Below, piece by piece: positions 1-13,322 of a stretch of 64,000 bases of DNA. Every line of letters begins with the position of its first letter. Position 1 is the first letter of the stretch. Both the position numbers and the translations under genes were made by a program. The DNA is taken from positions 744,001 to 808,000 of the forward strand of contig JAJIRX010000510.1 of assembly GCA_023853785.1 (NCBI GenBank), given 5' to 3'. The notes under the pieces were generated by a model. That model was not told where the DNA came from and made no database searches. It worked only from the letters and a program-made list of their open reading frames with translations. Source of the DNA: Psilocybe azurescens (taxonomy: Eukaryota > Basidiomycota > Agaricomycetes > Agaricales > Agrocybaceae).

Positions 1-1060
1 ATCCATAACAGCTCGATGTTGGTGTATCGTGGCAGTCTCCAGATGAGAAGGGTAAAGACCGCAAAAGCAGCGAAGTGTCCGAGGTAGTAGAACTAGAACT
101 CGGATGTAAGGAGCGAGGTTCAGCCACCCGGCACGTGTGGTCGGAAACAACCGACCAACTGCCATTACCTGATTAGATTTCGACGTCTTGTGGATGGGTG
201 GCTGAGGTTCAGGATGTTTGTCATGTTCTAGGCCAGTGGTTAGCACTGCGGCCGTTAGGCTAGGCAGGAGCTCCTAGCTGAGTAGCAGGTCGAAAGATAA
301 GACAGGTGGAGGCTCTGGAACGGACTTGCGGGCGACCAAGAAGAAACTTTGAAATGGAATCTCTCAGGCATTTTAAAGCTTCGTTTCCGTGAGTGAGCTG
401 CCATAAAAATTCGTTCATGGAGTCAATCACTTGCACCAGCACGTATCTGGAAGTCACTGACATGTGGTCGACAGCAGGCGGACCCATATACCTATCATTT
501 CTTCAAGAGACTCGAAGCTAAACATCCTGAACATACCTGGTTTCCATAACTTTTCCAACCCTAATCACGTTCGGTACCCACACCCTTTTCACGGGTCTTT
601 CGAGCATGCGTACAGGCTGCACCGCAGCATCTCACTGTCATTCTCGAAAACACAGCCAGAAACCGGCTCAATAATATTAGAGGCTATTTTTAGATATCTT
701 TCAACTCGAAGGAGATCATCATCATCAGATGAGCTCGCTTAGTTCTTGTCGCAACTTCTCTACTCGACTCTTGGTATGCACTTGTTCGAGCTCAAACAGT
801 TTCAACGTCATAATATGTGCTGCAGTACTTTGTCGTATTGCTTCGCTGGATTTCAGTCCGCACGTTACCCGCGGTGATGCCCAGAATTCTCGTTATGACA
901 CCCTCGGAAACGGTGACAGTGTGTAGGAAGGAGAAAAACCGACAATAAGCCCAACGTTCTCATCTCACAAATAAATAGATGGCTTCCAGCCCGCTCTGTA
1001 CTCCAACAGCAGCTGCACAAGCGTGGTCACAATTTATTGACGTTGTTATGTGCGACGACC
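1..1060. other. Intergenic, no gene resolved
   Basis: I find no supportable gene here. One short minus-strand frame (about 741-900) ends in a leucine-heptad-like segment (FELEQVHTKSRVEKLRQEL) and could be a terminal exon fragment, but no start, no upstream exon and no family could be recognised. Confidence 0.4.
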
Positions 1061-2255
1061 TCAGAAAGCACTAGGAGTCATCCCTCCATCCGAAACGATG
1101 ATCTAACAAGGTTATAGTTAGCCCAAAAAGTACGACCGACATATTTAAAATAGGACGCGCCTTATTGGTCATATACGCATTGCTCACAAGCATCTCCACG
1201 ACTGTGGCAATCTCATGAGGAAGTCCGAATCGTCCCACAGGAATTTTATCCTATTAATGGACGTAAATTAGATGTTTGTTGATGAGGCTGTGAGATGGTG
1301 AAGAGAATCCCCTTACTTTAAGCTGATCAGAGGGGTTTTCAAACATCGACGTCTCTGTAAATCAGAAGTTTGGGTGAGACCTTTACAGTTTAGAAGATGG
1401 TTGAGAGGCATACCGATTATGAGGGCAGGAGCCACAGCATTGCAGGTCTATAGAAGTGTCTTTAGCTATCCAGGATTACTGGAAAATCGAATAGCATACC
1501 ACGCCGTCTTTTGCATGTCTCATAGCTATCCAATGAAGGAGACCATGCAATGCAGATTTGGAGGAGGCATAGTGTGGCCCAATAACACCTCCAACACCTG
1601 TAGTTTGAGGGCATCAATAATTGATCATTTCCTAGGCTCGAAGGAAACGTGTCTACCTGCGGCAACGCTAGAGCAGAATACAATCCGGCCAAATTTATTT
1701 TGCACCATGTTGGGGAGACACAATTGTGTGAGCTTTTCAGAACCAAAAATTAAAGACGGGACATTGAGAAAAGAAATTAACATCCAACGTACCAGATAAC
1801 TCGACGCTGTATTCACCCTCCATGTTTTCTCAAATTCGTCAATACTGATGGATGCAATATCGCCATACATCCCAATAACACTATTCGTGCGTCCAGCATT
1901 ATTGAACAGCACGTCTGGTGGCCCATCTGCTCTACCACATCGGCGTGAAGCTTGCGTACTTGATCAAAGTCGCCCATCTCAGCTTGGAATGCGATCGCCT
2001 TGACACCTGGGATCTTCCTCAACTCAGCGATGAGTGCGTCGGCTTTGGATTTTGCAGAGTTGTAGTGCACAGCGATGGAGCAGCCTCTTCGTGCTAGGAC
2101 AAGTGCGGTGGCGTAGCCTATGCCTCCTCTGTGTACGAATGAGAATTGTTATCGATATGTTGCAGTTCCAGATATGCTTTCAACACATACGAGGCACCTG
2201 TGATAAGAGCGAGTTTTCCCTGCAGAGAATCGGTCTGCGATGACTGTTCCGGCAT
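1061..2255 (-). CDS. Short-chain dehydrogenase/reductase (multi-exon, one frame break)
   Basis: NAD(P)-dependent classical SDR, probably a cytosolic oxidoreductase of the 3-oxoacyl-ACP-reductase-like group; the substrate cannot be read. The minus-strand start at 2255 (MPEQSSQ) leads to the cofactor motif TGASRGGIG, split by an intron. Next come NNAG, then SSVAAG, then the catalytic YASSK inside GPHYASSKSALHG, and finally IPVGRFGLP and DGG near the end. Six short introns are visible, at about 2140-2195, 1745-1800, 1612-1663, 1455-1490, 1345-1393 and 1250-1320. The last conserved segment (NK, then IIVSDGGMTP) is joined only if a GC-AG intron is used at about 1100-1157. Between EQMG and PPDVLFNNAG (about 1917) the frame shifts by one base at a GGG run, so the gene is either slightly decayed or misassembled. 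Length and motif order are normal for the family. Confidence 0.82.
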
Positions 2256-3768
2256 CTTGGATTTCTGTGCGACGCTGAGCAGTGTTCAGATATGATTGTT
2301 GCGAGAGTTGTCCCGCTCCAGCAATCCGATCTCAGAAGAACGTGCGATTCTAAGAAACATAAGAGAGTCCAGGCCGGGCCGCATGTTTATTTCGAAGCAC
2401 CTTAAATTTGGGTTCTTCATGATCATGATCAATGCATGACATCGTTGCAGGGTGCAGTTAGCAAAGTTTGCTATTGGTGGCACGTCTAACGAGATAACAT
2501 GTGAACAGTGGGTAGTTTACGGGCAAATCTAGTGACAAAATTGTAAAAGATGTTCATGTATTCTGGTAGATACAGAGATTAAAGAACTGACCTATTCATT
2601 CTCCAAAGGTTGTCCGTGGTCGTGGCTTCAAAGGAAACTCTGCCGCGCCTGACCTGTATGTTGCGATCAAAAGTTGGTGGCAAATGCGGTAACCGTCCTG
2701 AGAAAGACTCAGAGGATTACGCAATCGTAGGTAAGCGTCCTTTCGGAGCTGTGTTCAACTTTGAGCAGCTTCAGCGCTGACATTTTCATCGCTCCCAATG
2801 CCCAATGATCCACATGTAATTACCCCACTCGGTTCTTGAAGTCATGTAATATCCTCCTTGTACGCTTGAAGGGCTCAAGGATTGTACGGGTTGACACTGG
2901 GCGGCTCAGATGACAAAAGGGAGCAAGACCGAATTTCGGAGGGTCAGAAGAGGTCAAAACGCCGATTCGACAGCGAGCATACTGTGGTGGCATTGGATAG
3001 CATTGGTCGGACGACGTCAAGACAATTGCAGGGTCTTATCTATTTCAGATGGTACGAACAAGGTGAGCATCAATCTGCATCAACTAACCACTTATTGCTT
3101 GAAGTAATCAACTGACCAACTTATCCCGAAATTGATATTCGGCTTTCCTCAGAGCCAAACTCCAAAGCAGATAACCGATCTTCACCGAGCTGTTTTGCTT
3201 ACACTGGGCGAGGTGTAAACCCGCGTAGACAACGAATCCATCGCAACACGTTCGAGTTAGGCTGAGGCTGAACAACCTTCAACCACAAATTCTCCATCCC
3301 CAAGCCCTTGGCATTCCGCCGAAGTTATTTTTAACAACTCCTCAAAATCCACTTCCATAGCGCAGGCGCTGTTATTATAGGTCATTATCCGGACAGCATA
3401 TCAACGAGTAATAAATGGAGCACACTGGCAAAGTCCGTTATCTCTGTAACGACAGAAATTGCATTCCAATTCCCAAGGGATAAGCAAGATAGCAAAATAG
3501 ACCATGATAACCCGATAGTTCCTGGGCGTTTGCCAAGATCTTAACCAGCCGCGATCGCTATTTTATCTTGTTTTATCAATATCCAACCAACCCCATTGCC
3601 AATACGGGACCAAAAGCAGGCACGTAAAGTTTACTCCAGCCGTTTCTTTTCCGCATTTCCCATTAAAAAAAACCCTAACGGAGCTCTTCAAAGTGCTTAC
3701 CACTTACCCTATCTACCTGACGTCGCCGTCCTTTCACTAGGCGCTTCCCTCCTTGTCGGGTTTCCACT
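2256..3768. other. Intergenic, promoter side of permease
   Basis: No convincing coding sequence. The stretch separates the divergent SDR and permease genes. The last 150 bases before the permease ATG are pyrimidine-rich, as is common for fungal promoters. Confidence 0.5.
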
Positions 3769-6700
3769 ATGACCTCGTATATCGTGAAGCTTAACGACGC
3801 AGTAAGCAGTACTTTTCTTTTTCATGCATTTGTTCTTTCCTGATTTGGCGCCCTGATCATTTTGTCGGTCTTGCTAATCGTTTTTTGCGTTGGACGTTTG
3901 CTACTCTAGGTCGCAGCTACAGCTGTTGGAAGATGGTTCAAGTTGGATGGTTCTGGTGCTAAGGGGGAGCGTGTTGGCTCGAGGTTTACGGTACGTCGTT
4001 ATTTTTGATTGTACTTTGCACTTGAATTAAACCATAGATTGCAATAATAGACTGAAATCCGGGCAGGATTGACAACATGGGTAGGTCCACACACGACCAG
4101 TATCCGCTCAACAGCATTCTAATAAACTGTCCTTGGAAAGGCCGCCATGGCGTACATCGTGCGTGATACACCCTCTCCAGCCTTATCAGAGCTCCTTCTT
4201 ATCTCTCTCAACGTCATCGCGCACCACAGATCTCTGTCAACGCCGCCATCCTTTCCGACTCAGGAGGAACCTGTGTGTGCCCTACGAACGACCAGTGCCT
4301 CACAGATGAGACGTACCAGATCTGCGTGAACGAGGTCAGGCAGGATCTCATCACGTCCACCGCCGCCATCTCCGCGCTGTCGTCCTTCCTCATGGGTCTG
4401 CTTGCCAACCTCCCAGTGGGCCTGGCACCTGGGCTGGGTCTCAACGCTTATGTGCGTCCCTCTTTCTTTCTCATTCTCCTCAGTGTCCATGCGTCAATGC
4501 TGCCGCGGTTCGCTGATGTGACTTGAAATGTACTTACGTGCCTGTGCAGTTCTCATATTCTGTTGTTGGATTCCGCGGAAGTGGTACTATTACGTATCGC
4601 GAGGCCTTGGGAGCTGTGTTCCTGGAAGGGTGAGTTCTAACATTCGAACGTCGTGTGATGATAATGCGTGCAGGGTACTGACTGATAAACGTCCCTCCTT
4701 ATCCCCCCTGCGTGGCTCTTTCGTGTATGTAGATGGGTGTTCCTGTTTTTGTCCATCCTTGGCGTCCGACAATGGCTTGTGCGTATCATGCCTCAGTCGC
4801 TTGTTCTCTCCGTGGGTGCTGGTATCGGTCTTTTCATCGCGTGAGTAGTATTATTAATGGCAATACGCTATCTTGACGACAACTAACTGACTCTTTGTGT
4901 CGTTAGATTCGTTGGACTTGGTGTGTAGTGGCTTTGAGTTCTATCGACTATTGGCCTTTTTATTTATCGAAGCGAAACCATCACAGGATCGAACGGACTC
5001 GGTGTTATTGGCGGAGATACCAGCAACTTTGTCGCTTTGGGCGGATGCTTGGCTGAGAGTGAGATTTACTTTTTTACTGGTTTCGTCGTCGTCGAAGTTG
5101 ACATAGAATGCTCATCAAACCTAAACTTTTTTCATAGATTTCAAAGAAGGGCTGCCACATTATTGCGAGCGCGGTGTGCTCCGGAACCCCACGATGTGGG
5201 TGGGCATCTTCGTTGGCGGGTACGTGCAAAATCTATCATGTTATTGACATTGACGCCCGCCTGAGCCAGGCGTTACTTACATTATTTATTTATTTTTGCT
5301 ATAGCATTTTCACGGTTATGATGATGATGTACCGCATCCGCGGAGCCATCCTTATGGGCATCCTCCTCGTCTCCATTGTCTCGTGGCCACGATCGACCCC
5401 GGTGACCTATTTCCCGCATACCGCGGCTGGTGATGCGTTGTTTGATTATTTCAAGAATGTGGTTACGTTCCATAAGCTTAAGCATGTGGGCAATGTTATT
5501 GATGTGAGTACTCGTAATCGCCTTTTGCTATTCTATTTCGGTTGAAGAAGTCGCACTAATGCGAGACTTTTTAGTATAACTATGGGTTTGTGCAACGTTT
5601 TTGAGTTCGGAAGGCCTTTTTGCTGATTGCTTTTTTGGAATTGTGTAGAAATGGAAGAGTTTGGTATGCTTTGATCACCTTCCTCTACGTCGATATCCTT
5701 GGTACATCTCATTTTGTCAGTTGCTTTCCTTTAAAGTCGTGCTAACGACTATTTCATCTTTCAGATACCACTGGGTAATAAATAATATTGCATATATGCG
5801 TAATGATCACCAGTTTATTGACTTCAATTCCTTCCTTTCAGAACACTATACGCCATGGCCAAATTTGCCGGCCTGCGCAATCCTGTCACCCTCGACTTTG
5901 AAGGATCCAATATCGCATACTGTGTTGACGCTTTCTGTATCAGCATGGGTGCGCTCATGGGCGTTAGTCCCGTTACCGCGTACATCGAGAGTGCGACCGG
6001 TATCTCTGGTATGTATCTTCATTCTTCGTCAGTTTTCTGGATATGTAAATTTCTCTTTCTTTCAATGTGATCAGAGGGCGGCAGGACAGGTATTACGGGC
6101 ATGACTGTCGGCGTCATGTTCTTCATTTCGGTCTTCTTTGCGCCTATTTTCGCTTCTATTCCTTCGTGGGCGACGGGTGGAGCGCTGGTCATCGTCGGGT
6201 CTATGATGATTCGCAAGTAAGTTGGCTGGCGCTTTGTTCGGACGACGGTTGCTGATGATTTACGTTACGATCAGTGTTCTTGAAATTAACTGGCATTATC
6301 TCGGCGATGCCGTCCCTGCATTCCTAACACTGCTCATTATCCCTCTTACTCTCAAGTCCGTTTCCAGTCTTTTTCCTTCCCTTTCATGTCTGATAGATAT
6401 TTCTCCAGCATTGCCTATGGAGTCATCGCGGGCATCATCTCGTTCATCATCTTGAACGGATTCGCTCTGGCGATCACCAAAATGTCCCGGGGACGCCTGA
6501 CGCCGCACGAGTACGAGCTGTCTGAACCATGGGTCATCCCTCCAGGCGGTATCTTCCCACCTTGGATGTACGTCGTTGGGCTTCTGCTCCGGTTATTTCA
6601 CGATCACATCGATAGAGTTCTGATCATATTTTTTTGCCCCATATAACAGCTATAAACTACTTAACATTAGGAAAAAGGAGCCCGAGGCCGAAGTCGTGCA

Positions 6701-6800
6701 CGATAAGGACGCGAGCATGAGATCGACGAGCAGCGTCGATGAGAAGATGACTGGTGTGCCGACGACCACTAGTGGTCCTTCAGCTACTTTGACGCATTAA
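3769..6800 (+). CDS. azgA: AzgA-type purine (adenine/guanine/hypoxanthine) permease
   Basis: Plasma-membrane purine:proton symporter of the AzgA (NCS2-related) family. The protein starts [20 protein letters not shown] and has about 590 residues over roughly a dozen exons with introns of 45-70 nt. Family landmarks are visible: the [19 protein letters not shown] segment, [81 protein letters not shown] and GGRTGITGM. About 12-14 hydrophobic segments are present, and a hydrophilic Ser/Thr-rich C-terminal tail ends at TLTH. Residues shared with fungal AzgA proteins are preserved and no frame break was needed, so the gene appears functional. It is followed after about 470 bases by the sterol oxidase gene on the same strand, with no sign of shared regulation. 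Confidence 0.93.
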
Positions 6801-7269
6801 AACCCACTGTGCCCCTAATTCCCCGCGTTTATTGCTCCATTATTCGTTATTTACATGTCTGTTATTTGCGCTCCAGAACGCCTAATGTACCACGCCACGA
6901 CTACGAGCTTGTTACGACTACCTTTGTATGCCTTAGTCCAAAATGAATTACCGTACTTTCTACTGGCTCGAGAACGACGCACTAGACTATTCGCGAGTCC
7001 AAGGGTTCGCTCTCGAGTGTGGAATTTCAAGACGATCACGTGCATGACACGGAGATGGATGGGGTTAGTAAGAACGATATCACGCCACATTCAGAATTTT
7101 ATTGAGAAAAGTGGTGTGGTTCACTTTGGTTTTTTTCCTTACTTCCACACAATTATATCTTGTGGGGTGACCGTTATTCATACTTAAAACGGGGTTCTGA
7201 CCGTCCCTTGCTTTTCTACACTCACGACCTCCCTCCCCTCCCCCTCCCCCTCCCCTCCCCCCCTATACA
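6801..7269. other. Intergenic between permease and ERG25
   Basis: Permease 3' UTR and sterol oxidase promoter. The only notable content is the CT tract listed separately; no gene is seen. Confidence 0.6.
7228..7264 (+). promoter_or_regulatory. Polypyrimidine (C/T) tract next to start codon
   Basis: About 37 bases made only of C and T, dominated by CCCCT repeats, end five bases before the ATG of the sterol oxidase gene. CT-rich blocks near the transcription start are a known promoter feature of strongly expressed fungal genes. Here it may mark the core promoter or the 5' leader. Confidence 0.6.
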
Positions 7270-8549
7270 ATGGTTTTGAATAGCACCATTCCCGACGTGC
7301 TCACCGAACTCTATGCCGGCACCGACTTTTCGTCGCTATCCTATCTCGAGCAGCAGTGGGTTTCGTGGTATGTCTCGATAGGCAACCCAATCATCGCCAC
7401 TGGCTTGATGAGCTTTTACTCCACGAAGTAGGTCGTCGTATTAATGGAAAAATGAAAACGAAAACTCATAACAAACCCCCTAGATCGTCTACTTTGGACG
7501 AAGCATACCATGGATCATCATCGACGCCATGCCCTACTTCCGCAAGTGGAAGTTGCAGCCTAACAAAATCCCCTCGGCGGAGGAGCAGTGGTCGTGCACG
7601 AAGCAGGTCCTCTTCTCACATTTCACCATTGAGCTGCCACTTGTATGTTCCCACTCCCCCTTATGCCCATTTCCACGTCCATTGGATTGACACGGTCTTT
7701 TCACGCGTCCAGATCTGGCTGTTCCACCCAACGGCTGAGGCACTCGGCATGCAGACATATCACGTCCCCTTCCCATCACTGAAGACCATGGCACCCCAGA
7801 TTTTCCTATTCTTCTTCTTCGAGGACTTCTTCCACTTCGTCGGTATGTCCACATTCGTCCCTATTTCATAACCAAAGAAATCTCACCATATTTTTTTTTA
7901 TAACCCTCCAGCCCACCAAGCGCTGCACACTGGCATTCTGTACAAGCACATTCACAAAATCCACCACAAATATTCAGCGCCGTTCGGGCTCGCGGCCGAG
8001 TACGCGCACCCCGCCGAAGTCTTCATCCTCGGCACGGGCACCATCCTCGGGCCCCTGCTCTACTGCTACTTCACCGCGAACCTCCACATCATCACCGTAT
8101 ACCTCTGGATCGTCCTCCGCCTCTTCCAAGCCATCGACGCGCACAGCGGATACGGTACGTAATTTGTCATTAAATTTCGCTTCGCCTCGCTTAGCAACCT
8201 CCCGACCCTGGCGAAAATCTTTTTTCTTTACTCTTCAGATTTCCCATGGTCGCTGCACAACATCGTCCCCTTCTGGTCCGGCGCAGAGCACCACGACTTC
8301 CACCACATGGCGTTCACGAACAACTTCTCGACGTCTTTCCGGTGGTGGGACAGGATCTTCGGGACGGACGACAAGTACCGGGAGTACCGCGCGCGCGTGC
8401 AGGCGTCGAAGAAGGCGTTGAAAAACGCGACCAAGGAGCAGTTGCTCGAGATGGAGCAGAAGCTCATGGCGGAGGTTGAGGCAGAGGGCATCATTGCGGA
8501 AAGAGAGGCTGAGGCGAGGGGCGTGCTTGGGGGAAGAGTAAGACCGTGA
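7270..8549 (+). CDS. ERG25: C-4 methylsterol oxidase (ERG25-like)
   Basis: ER-membrane di-iron oxygenase that oxidises the C-4 methyl groups of sterol intermediates in ergosterol synthesis. About 333 residues are encoded by five exons (introns near 7427-7482, 7644-7712, 7842-7911 and 8155-8238). The fatty-acid-hydroxylase histidine boxes are present in order: HQALH, HKIHH and HHDFHH, together with [14 protein letters not shown] and the tail motif WWDRIFGTD. The hydrophobic segments flanking the boxes are intact. After the catalytic core the protein carries a charged, probably helical C-terminal extension of about 45 residues (YREYRARV... to GGRVRP), a little longer than in yeast. The start is the ATG directly after the CT tract, and the N-terminus matches the family (YLEQQW). 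The frame is intact. Confidence 0.95.
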
Positions 8550-9320
8550 AGACGCAGTGATTGATTTAGAGACGGGAAAGGTTAATGAGGGCTTAATTGC
8601 TTAATTGTTATTAAAAATCTAAGTAGCATTGCATTGCATGGGATTATATAGATATCTATTCATAATTTGGATTAAAACATCATATTGGAGAAATGCATTA
8701 ATTCATTCATCTTATCGTGTCATTAGGTTGATATTGAGGGAGTGGAACCAAGTCATTGAACCTGCAAGTCCGACATAAATTCTACTGTGTATATGCGTAC
8801 AAGTCCTAGTCCTCCATCTACTACTACAGTCCGCTACATTCGAGATACATATGTGAATCGTGAATCGTAATGTTCGATGTTTTTAAATTCTATAAGGTCC
8901 CACAGTACTTAAAGACTGGGAAAAAGTGCAAGGCAAAGTCGACCTCCCGTGCAACGTAGAAACCTGTTTCTAGCACCCGAAACGTTTCGGCCGTTGTGTA
9001 TATGTACACAGTACATAGGCGTCGTTTCAGGCTTCAGGCTTCAGTCGGGAATGGATAGCCTATGGTAATGGTATCTTGGGTATATGTATGCGCATTGCAG
9101 AATGGGGTATGTAGTTTGAATGATCATGATGCTGCGAGAAGCGAACCGGAGTGAGATTGACTTAAATAAGTAATCGTGGACACCACCAGCGTTTAATTGC
9201 ACGCACACCGACTCTATAAGTAGCATGCGCCTTGTGTGTGCCAGTGGGTATAGTATATGCATGTGTAGCGTGGGCATATGCGATGCTGACGGTTGTATGA
9301 TGTTGATGTTGATGCCAATG
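8550..9320. other. Intergenic, convergent 3' ends
   Basis: Lies between the plus-strand sterol oxidase and the minus-strand F-box gene and so holds both 3' UTRs. AT-rich, with no gene recognised. Confidence 0.6.
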
Positions 9321-11119
9321 TTATGGGTTGCCTACTAGGAAAGAGTCGGCGTTCACGTCCGCGAGGAAATCGAGGTGCATGCCCTCCGCTATAAGCCCCT
9401 GCAGGATTTGGGTCTCTGCGGTGTTGAATCTCATCTTTTTAGTGGTGGTGATGGCCACAGAGCGGAGCTGCGCTGCCTGCGCTCGAGCGGGCCGGGTTCC
9501 GGCGTCAGAGTGGGAGTGGGAGTGGGGATAATTGGAGGTGGTGTTGTAGATCGTTGTAGGTCCATCTAGCAGGGTTTGTGTTTGGAGAGACTCGGACGCG
9601 ATAGCTGTGTCTTCGGATATCGGTGCTGCCGTCGAGTTTCCGCTGGGGCATGCGCGCCATCGGCTGGCTAGAAGCTCGACCAGGTCATGTGGGTTGAAGT
9701 CGGTCGCGCCTTGATACTCCAGATGCTCCAGCATTGGGACTAAATATGGCGCGTGAGGTTCCTTGCTCCTCTCCATCCCGATCTGAGCCTCTGCACCTGG
9801 ATCTGTGTTGCTTGTTTTGTTGGCAGGTGACATTGCATCAAGGAAGCGCTGAGTGAGCCTCCCACCGGACTCCGTCGTTGGGTTTACGAGTAGCAACGCC
9901 TTGAGCGTAGGCTGCTCTTTCAAAAACGCTATGAGCTGGTCCTCCTCAGGCGTTACACCCACGAGATGCAAGCGCTGCAGTTTGAACCGTGAGCGGTGCA
10001 TAAGCGGGACGACAGGCCACAGCACGGACTCCTCGTCAGACAGCGACAGCACGAGCTCGGTGAGATTAGGTAGCGTCAACGCGCCGAACAGCGTGTCGAC
10101 CTCGTGTGCGGTGTCCATGATCAGCTCGAACGACGTAAGGCGCTCATGCCGGATGGGACGGACATTGAACGGCTGCATCCCGCGGCACAGCTGCTCGAAC
10201 TGGCACGTCCGAAGCTCCGAGCCTAGATGCAGCGTGTCGAGGCACTCCCCGGGCTGAAATACTCGCCGTCGAGGCGGTGGAGCTGCGCCCATGGTAGATA
10301 CACGTCCGTGACGGAGTACCCGACGAGCCGCACCTCGCGCAGCTGCGGCGCGAACGCGAACGCGTCCACACGCGCGAGCGACGGGCTGCTCTCCGCCACG
10401 CGCAACGTCGCGCTCGCGAGCAGCGGCAGTTTGTGCTTGATCTTCGACAGCGCGGACTTCCACGAATGCGGGACGAACATGTCGATGGTGTGCCACTGCT
10501 TCGAGTGCGCGGCGAGCACGGTGATCACCGCCGTGGAGGTGACGTCGATTCCCCAGTCCGTCCCGCCGTCTTCGTGGTCGTGGTCGTCGGCGTCGTCTTC
10601 TATGAGCTTGATGGATAGAGGGCGCTGGCCGGAGTGTTTAAGCCACGAGCGAAGAAGCGCGGCTTGCGAATCTGCGTGGCGGTTGTTCATGTATAGCGTA
10701 AGGGTGCTCCAGAGCTGGGTTGTGTTCTGCGCGATGTACCTCCACGCACTGCATACAGTTCCGATGAAAAATGGCGTTACGGCTCCAATGCCGACACTCA
10801 ATCCCATGTTCATCCCGCCATATAGCCCCTCTCCGTGCGTATAGTGCCTGGTGTCATATTCGCCGCCATTAGGGACGCATGCGAACTCGAAGATGAGGGC
10901 AAGCAGTTCTGGAGGGAGGTTGACTGCAAGCGAGTAGGTGTTCCGCCGCCTTTTGAGGTACGCGCGCTGCATGACGAGCTTGACAATGTTGTCCTCCACT
11001 CGTTTGATTTCGCTGTCGATGCAAGCTAGCCGCTCTTCCTTCCCGAGGTTTTTGTCGGCAAACAGTGTGCTGATATTGGGTTCTGTGTTCCGTCGGCTGA
11101 ATGCGGTGGTGGCATGCAT
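9321..11119 (-). CDS. F-box protein with LRR-like region (one frame break)
   Basis: Predicted substrate receptor of an SCF ubiquitin ligase. The likely start is the ATG at 11119 (MHATTAFS); an in-frame ATG at 11176 is possible. An N-terminal coiled coil (ERLACIDSEIKRVEDNIVKL) precedes the F-box (VNLPPELLALIFEFACVP, then VCSAWRYIAQNTTQLWSTL), the usual layout of the expanded Agaricomycete F-box family. The rest carries loosely repeated Leu-rich segments (LPNLTELVLSL, KLQRLHLVGV, MLEHLEYQGA). At 10247-10250 the frame changes at a C4 run: LDGEYFSPG continues as ECLDTLHLGSEL in the neighbouring frame, and both halves are clearly one protein of about 570 residues. The substrate is unknown. A one-base assembly error or early decay would explain the break. 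Confidence 0.8.
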
Positions 11120-11176
11120 TTTGTGTACCTGCTTCGCTGATAGGGGCGTGTGTATTGATAAAACTGGAAGGTGCAA

Positions 11177-13322
11177 CTTCGTCAGCGGGCGTGGTTACAG
11201 ATGCATATACAGAAAAGAAAGGTTCGGGTGAAAAGGGGAAAAAGAGACTCACTTCGGGGACCAACAGTCTATAAGTATGAAAATTGTGAAGTCTTCCACG
11301 TTCACAAGAAGCTTCGTGAAATTCGGAATGTTTTACAACACCTGCTTGTCACGCGACCTATAGGCCGGTCTTCTTTCCAGGCTAAGTATAGTCGGGCCTT
11401 GACAGAGGTACCAATAGGAACCAATAGCACGACTGTAGAATGCCGTCAAGTAGTTTGAAGATAACAGGAATACCCTGTGCTATTCTCGACACTGGTCTGG
11501 GTCTGTTCGCTCTGTTTCTGGGCAGGTATCTATCAGACGAACACAAATAGTGGTTTAAGTGGTATGCGTCGTGAAGAACTGCCTCTCTGCGAGATTATGA
11601 ATGCTCCAGAACTGTCCAGATTCGAAGGTTATTTGAAGACGAAGTGGTTGGTGAGAGGTCTGAAGATGCTTACAATTAAAAATACTGAAGCAAAAAGAGC
11701 CAGTATGTTATAAGAACGCTGCATGATTCATATCGGACTACATCCGACTATATTGGAAGATAAATCGGGGAAATTAGTAGCGATGATGGTCAGACTTGAG
11801 GTCAAAGTTACAGTTGAACCGGCGGCCAAGGCAGGCCGGCGAAAACGGCTGAGAGACACATGGCCAAATATGATCGCAATATGACAGCGTTCACTCTATT
11901 TTTTCCTCAATGCCTCCTGTCATGGCTTGAGGTGAGAGACCCGGAGCTCTACGCTCCGGCGCTTCTGCACAGTGAAGAAAAGACATAAGTACCATGGACG
12001 TCAATGTGGCGTTGGACTTCGCAGGTTCCCTGGCTCTATATTGGCACTGCGTGTGACCTGGGACCACGACACCCTGCCCATCAACGCTTATGACCTCCAG
12101 GTGACAGGGAACATGTTCCAAACCACCTCTTATTCAACGAACACGAAGAGCGGCGCTCTGAGCGGTGGCGTTGTACGACATTGTCGCAAACCGCCGCGAT
12201 ATGTGGCGTCAAGGTGGACAGTGGAAATCGCGTGGTTCTGCGCCTCTGTTCTTGCTGAGCATTATTTTTTCTGGGCTTAGGAGTCTGGTCTGCATCCCGA
12301 CTGGCAAGGACTTCATGCGGAGTTGCCGATCTTCTGATGCCGAAATGCAATTTCGAGAGGACAGTAATCTTAAATTTTTTATTTTCTGCTGGCCATCCTT
12401 TCTGGATAAAACCGCCGACAACCGTTCACAGCGAATAGTGTGTACTCCCAGAGGCCATCCTTCTCACAGAATCTTCTCAATACGAGCCTGGCTGTTTTTT
12501 TTGCTTTGTTTATGTTTTCGTAGGGGTTTTGATGCTCCCGGTGCTCTCATCCCATCATCTGGAATAAAAGGTGTGCTCGGCTTAAACAGGACGTTTCCAT
12601 CATCAACTCTCAGGAAGTGCTGAATATATCCTCTTGGATAAGAAATCACATCCTCCCCTTCCTTGCATGTTCCGGAAGCGAACATGTCACTGGCGCTCTT
12701 GATGCCAAAGTCCAATTTCCTATACAAACGGATTTGAACAATCGAGCGTTGCAGCCTCTACACGATGCTTCGTGTTGATTACCCACAATTTGAACGAGAA
12801 CACAATGGACATATCTATTAACGAGACAGGTACTGGCGGGATAAATTAAATGTCGTCTTTAATTGACTTGGTGTATGTTCCCGCAACGTCATCTCCGTCA
12901 ATGGCTTACTCGAGCAGGCTGGGCCCGAAGAGAAGACTGCTCGACTCTGTTAATTTGTCTCATGGTCAAGCAACGTGGACTCTCGGGCGCCGGTTAGTTT
13001 TATAATCAATACCTCTGCACTGGCGGGACACTATTCTGCTTCTTTCCTATTTGCCCTTGGAATTTAGGCCTACTTTTTAGTCAATGCATCCATTGACGAC
13101 CGGAGGTCGTGTGGATTATAACGTCGGGGTTGCGTCAAGATCGAGTTGTTCAATGGTTTACTTCTCAGATCAGACTGTTGGCTGCGTGAACGAAGAAATC
13201 TGTCATCATCCATCCTCGTCATAAATCTGGCTACACAGTCCACCCAATCATTACTAGACAACAAGGCCTTGTACTACGACTGGGATGCAGCTGCATCGGT
13301 ATCTATCTCATGCTGTTAGAGG
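11177..13322. other. Intergenic, gene-poor
   Basis: About 2.1 kb without a supportable gene. Several short open frames exist on both strands, but none shows a domain, a signal peptide or a convincing intron. This is the left edge of the gene-poor accessory island. Confidence 0.5.

Noticed and set aside
464..926. Overlapping plus-strand open frames
   Set aside because: No start context, family or splice support. The minus strand has an equally weak alternative.
10227..10844. Plus-strand open frame of 205 residues
   Set aside because: Antisense to the F-box coding region. Composition follows codon-position bias of the real gene, with no domain.
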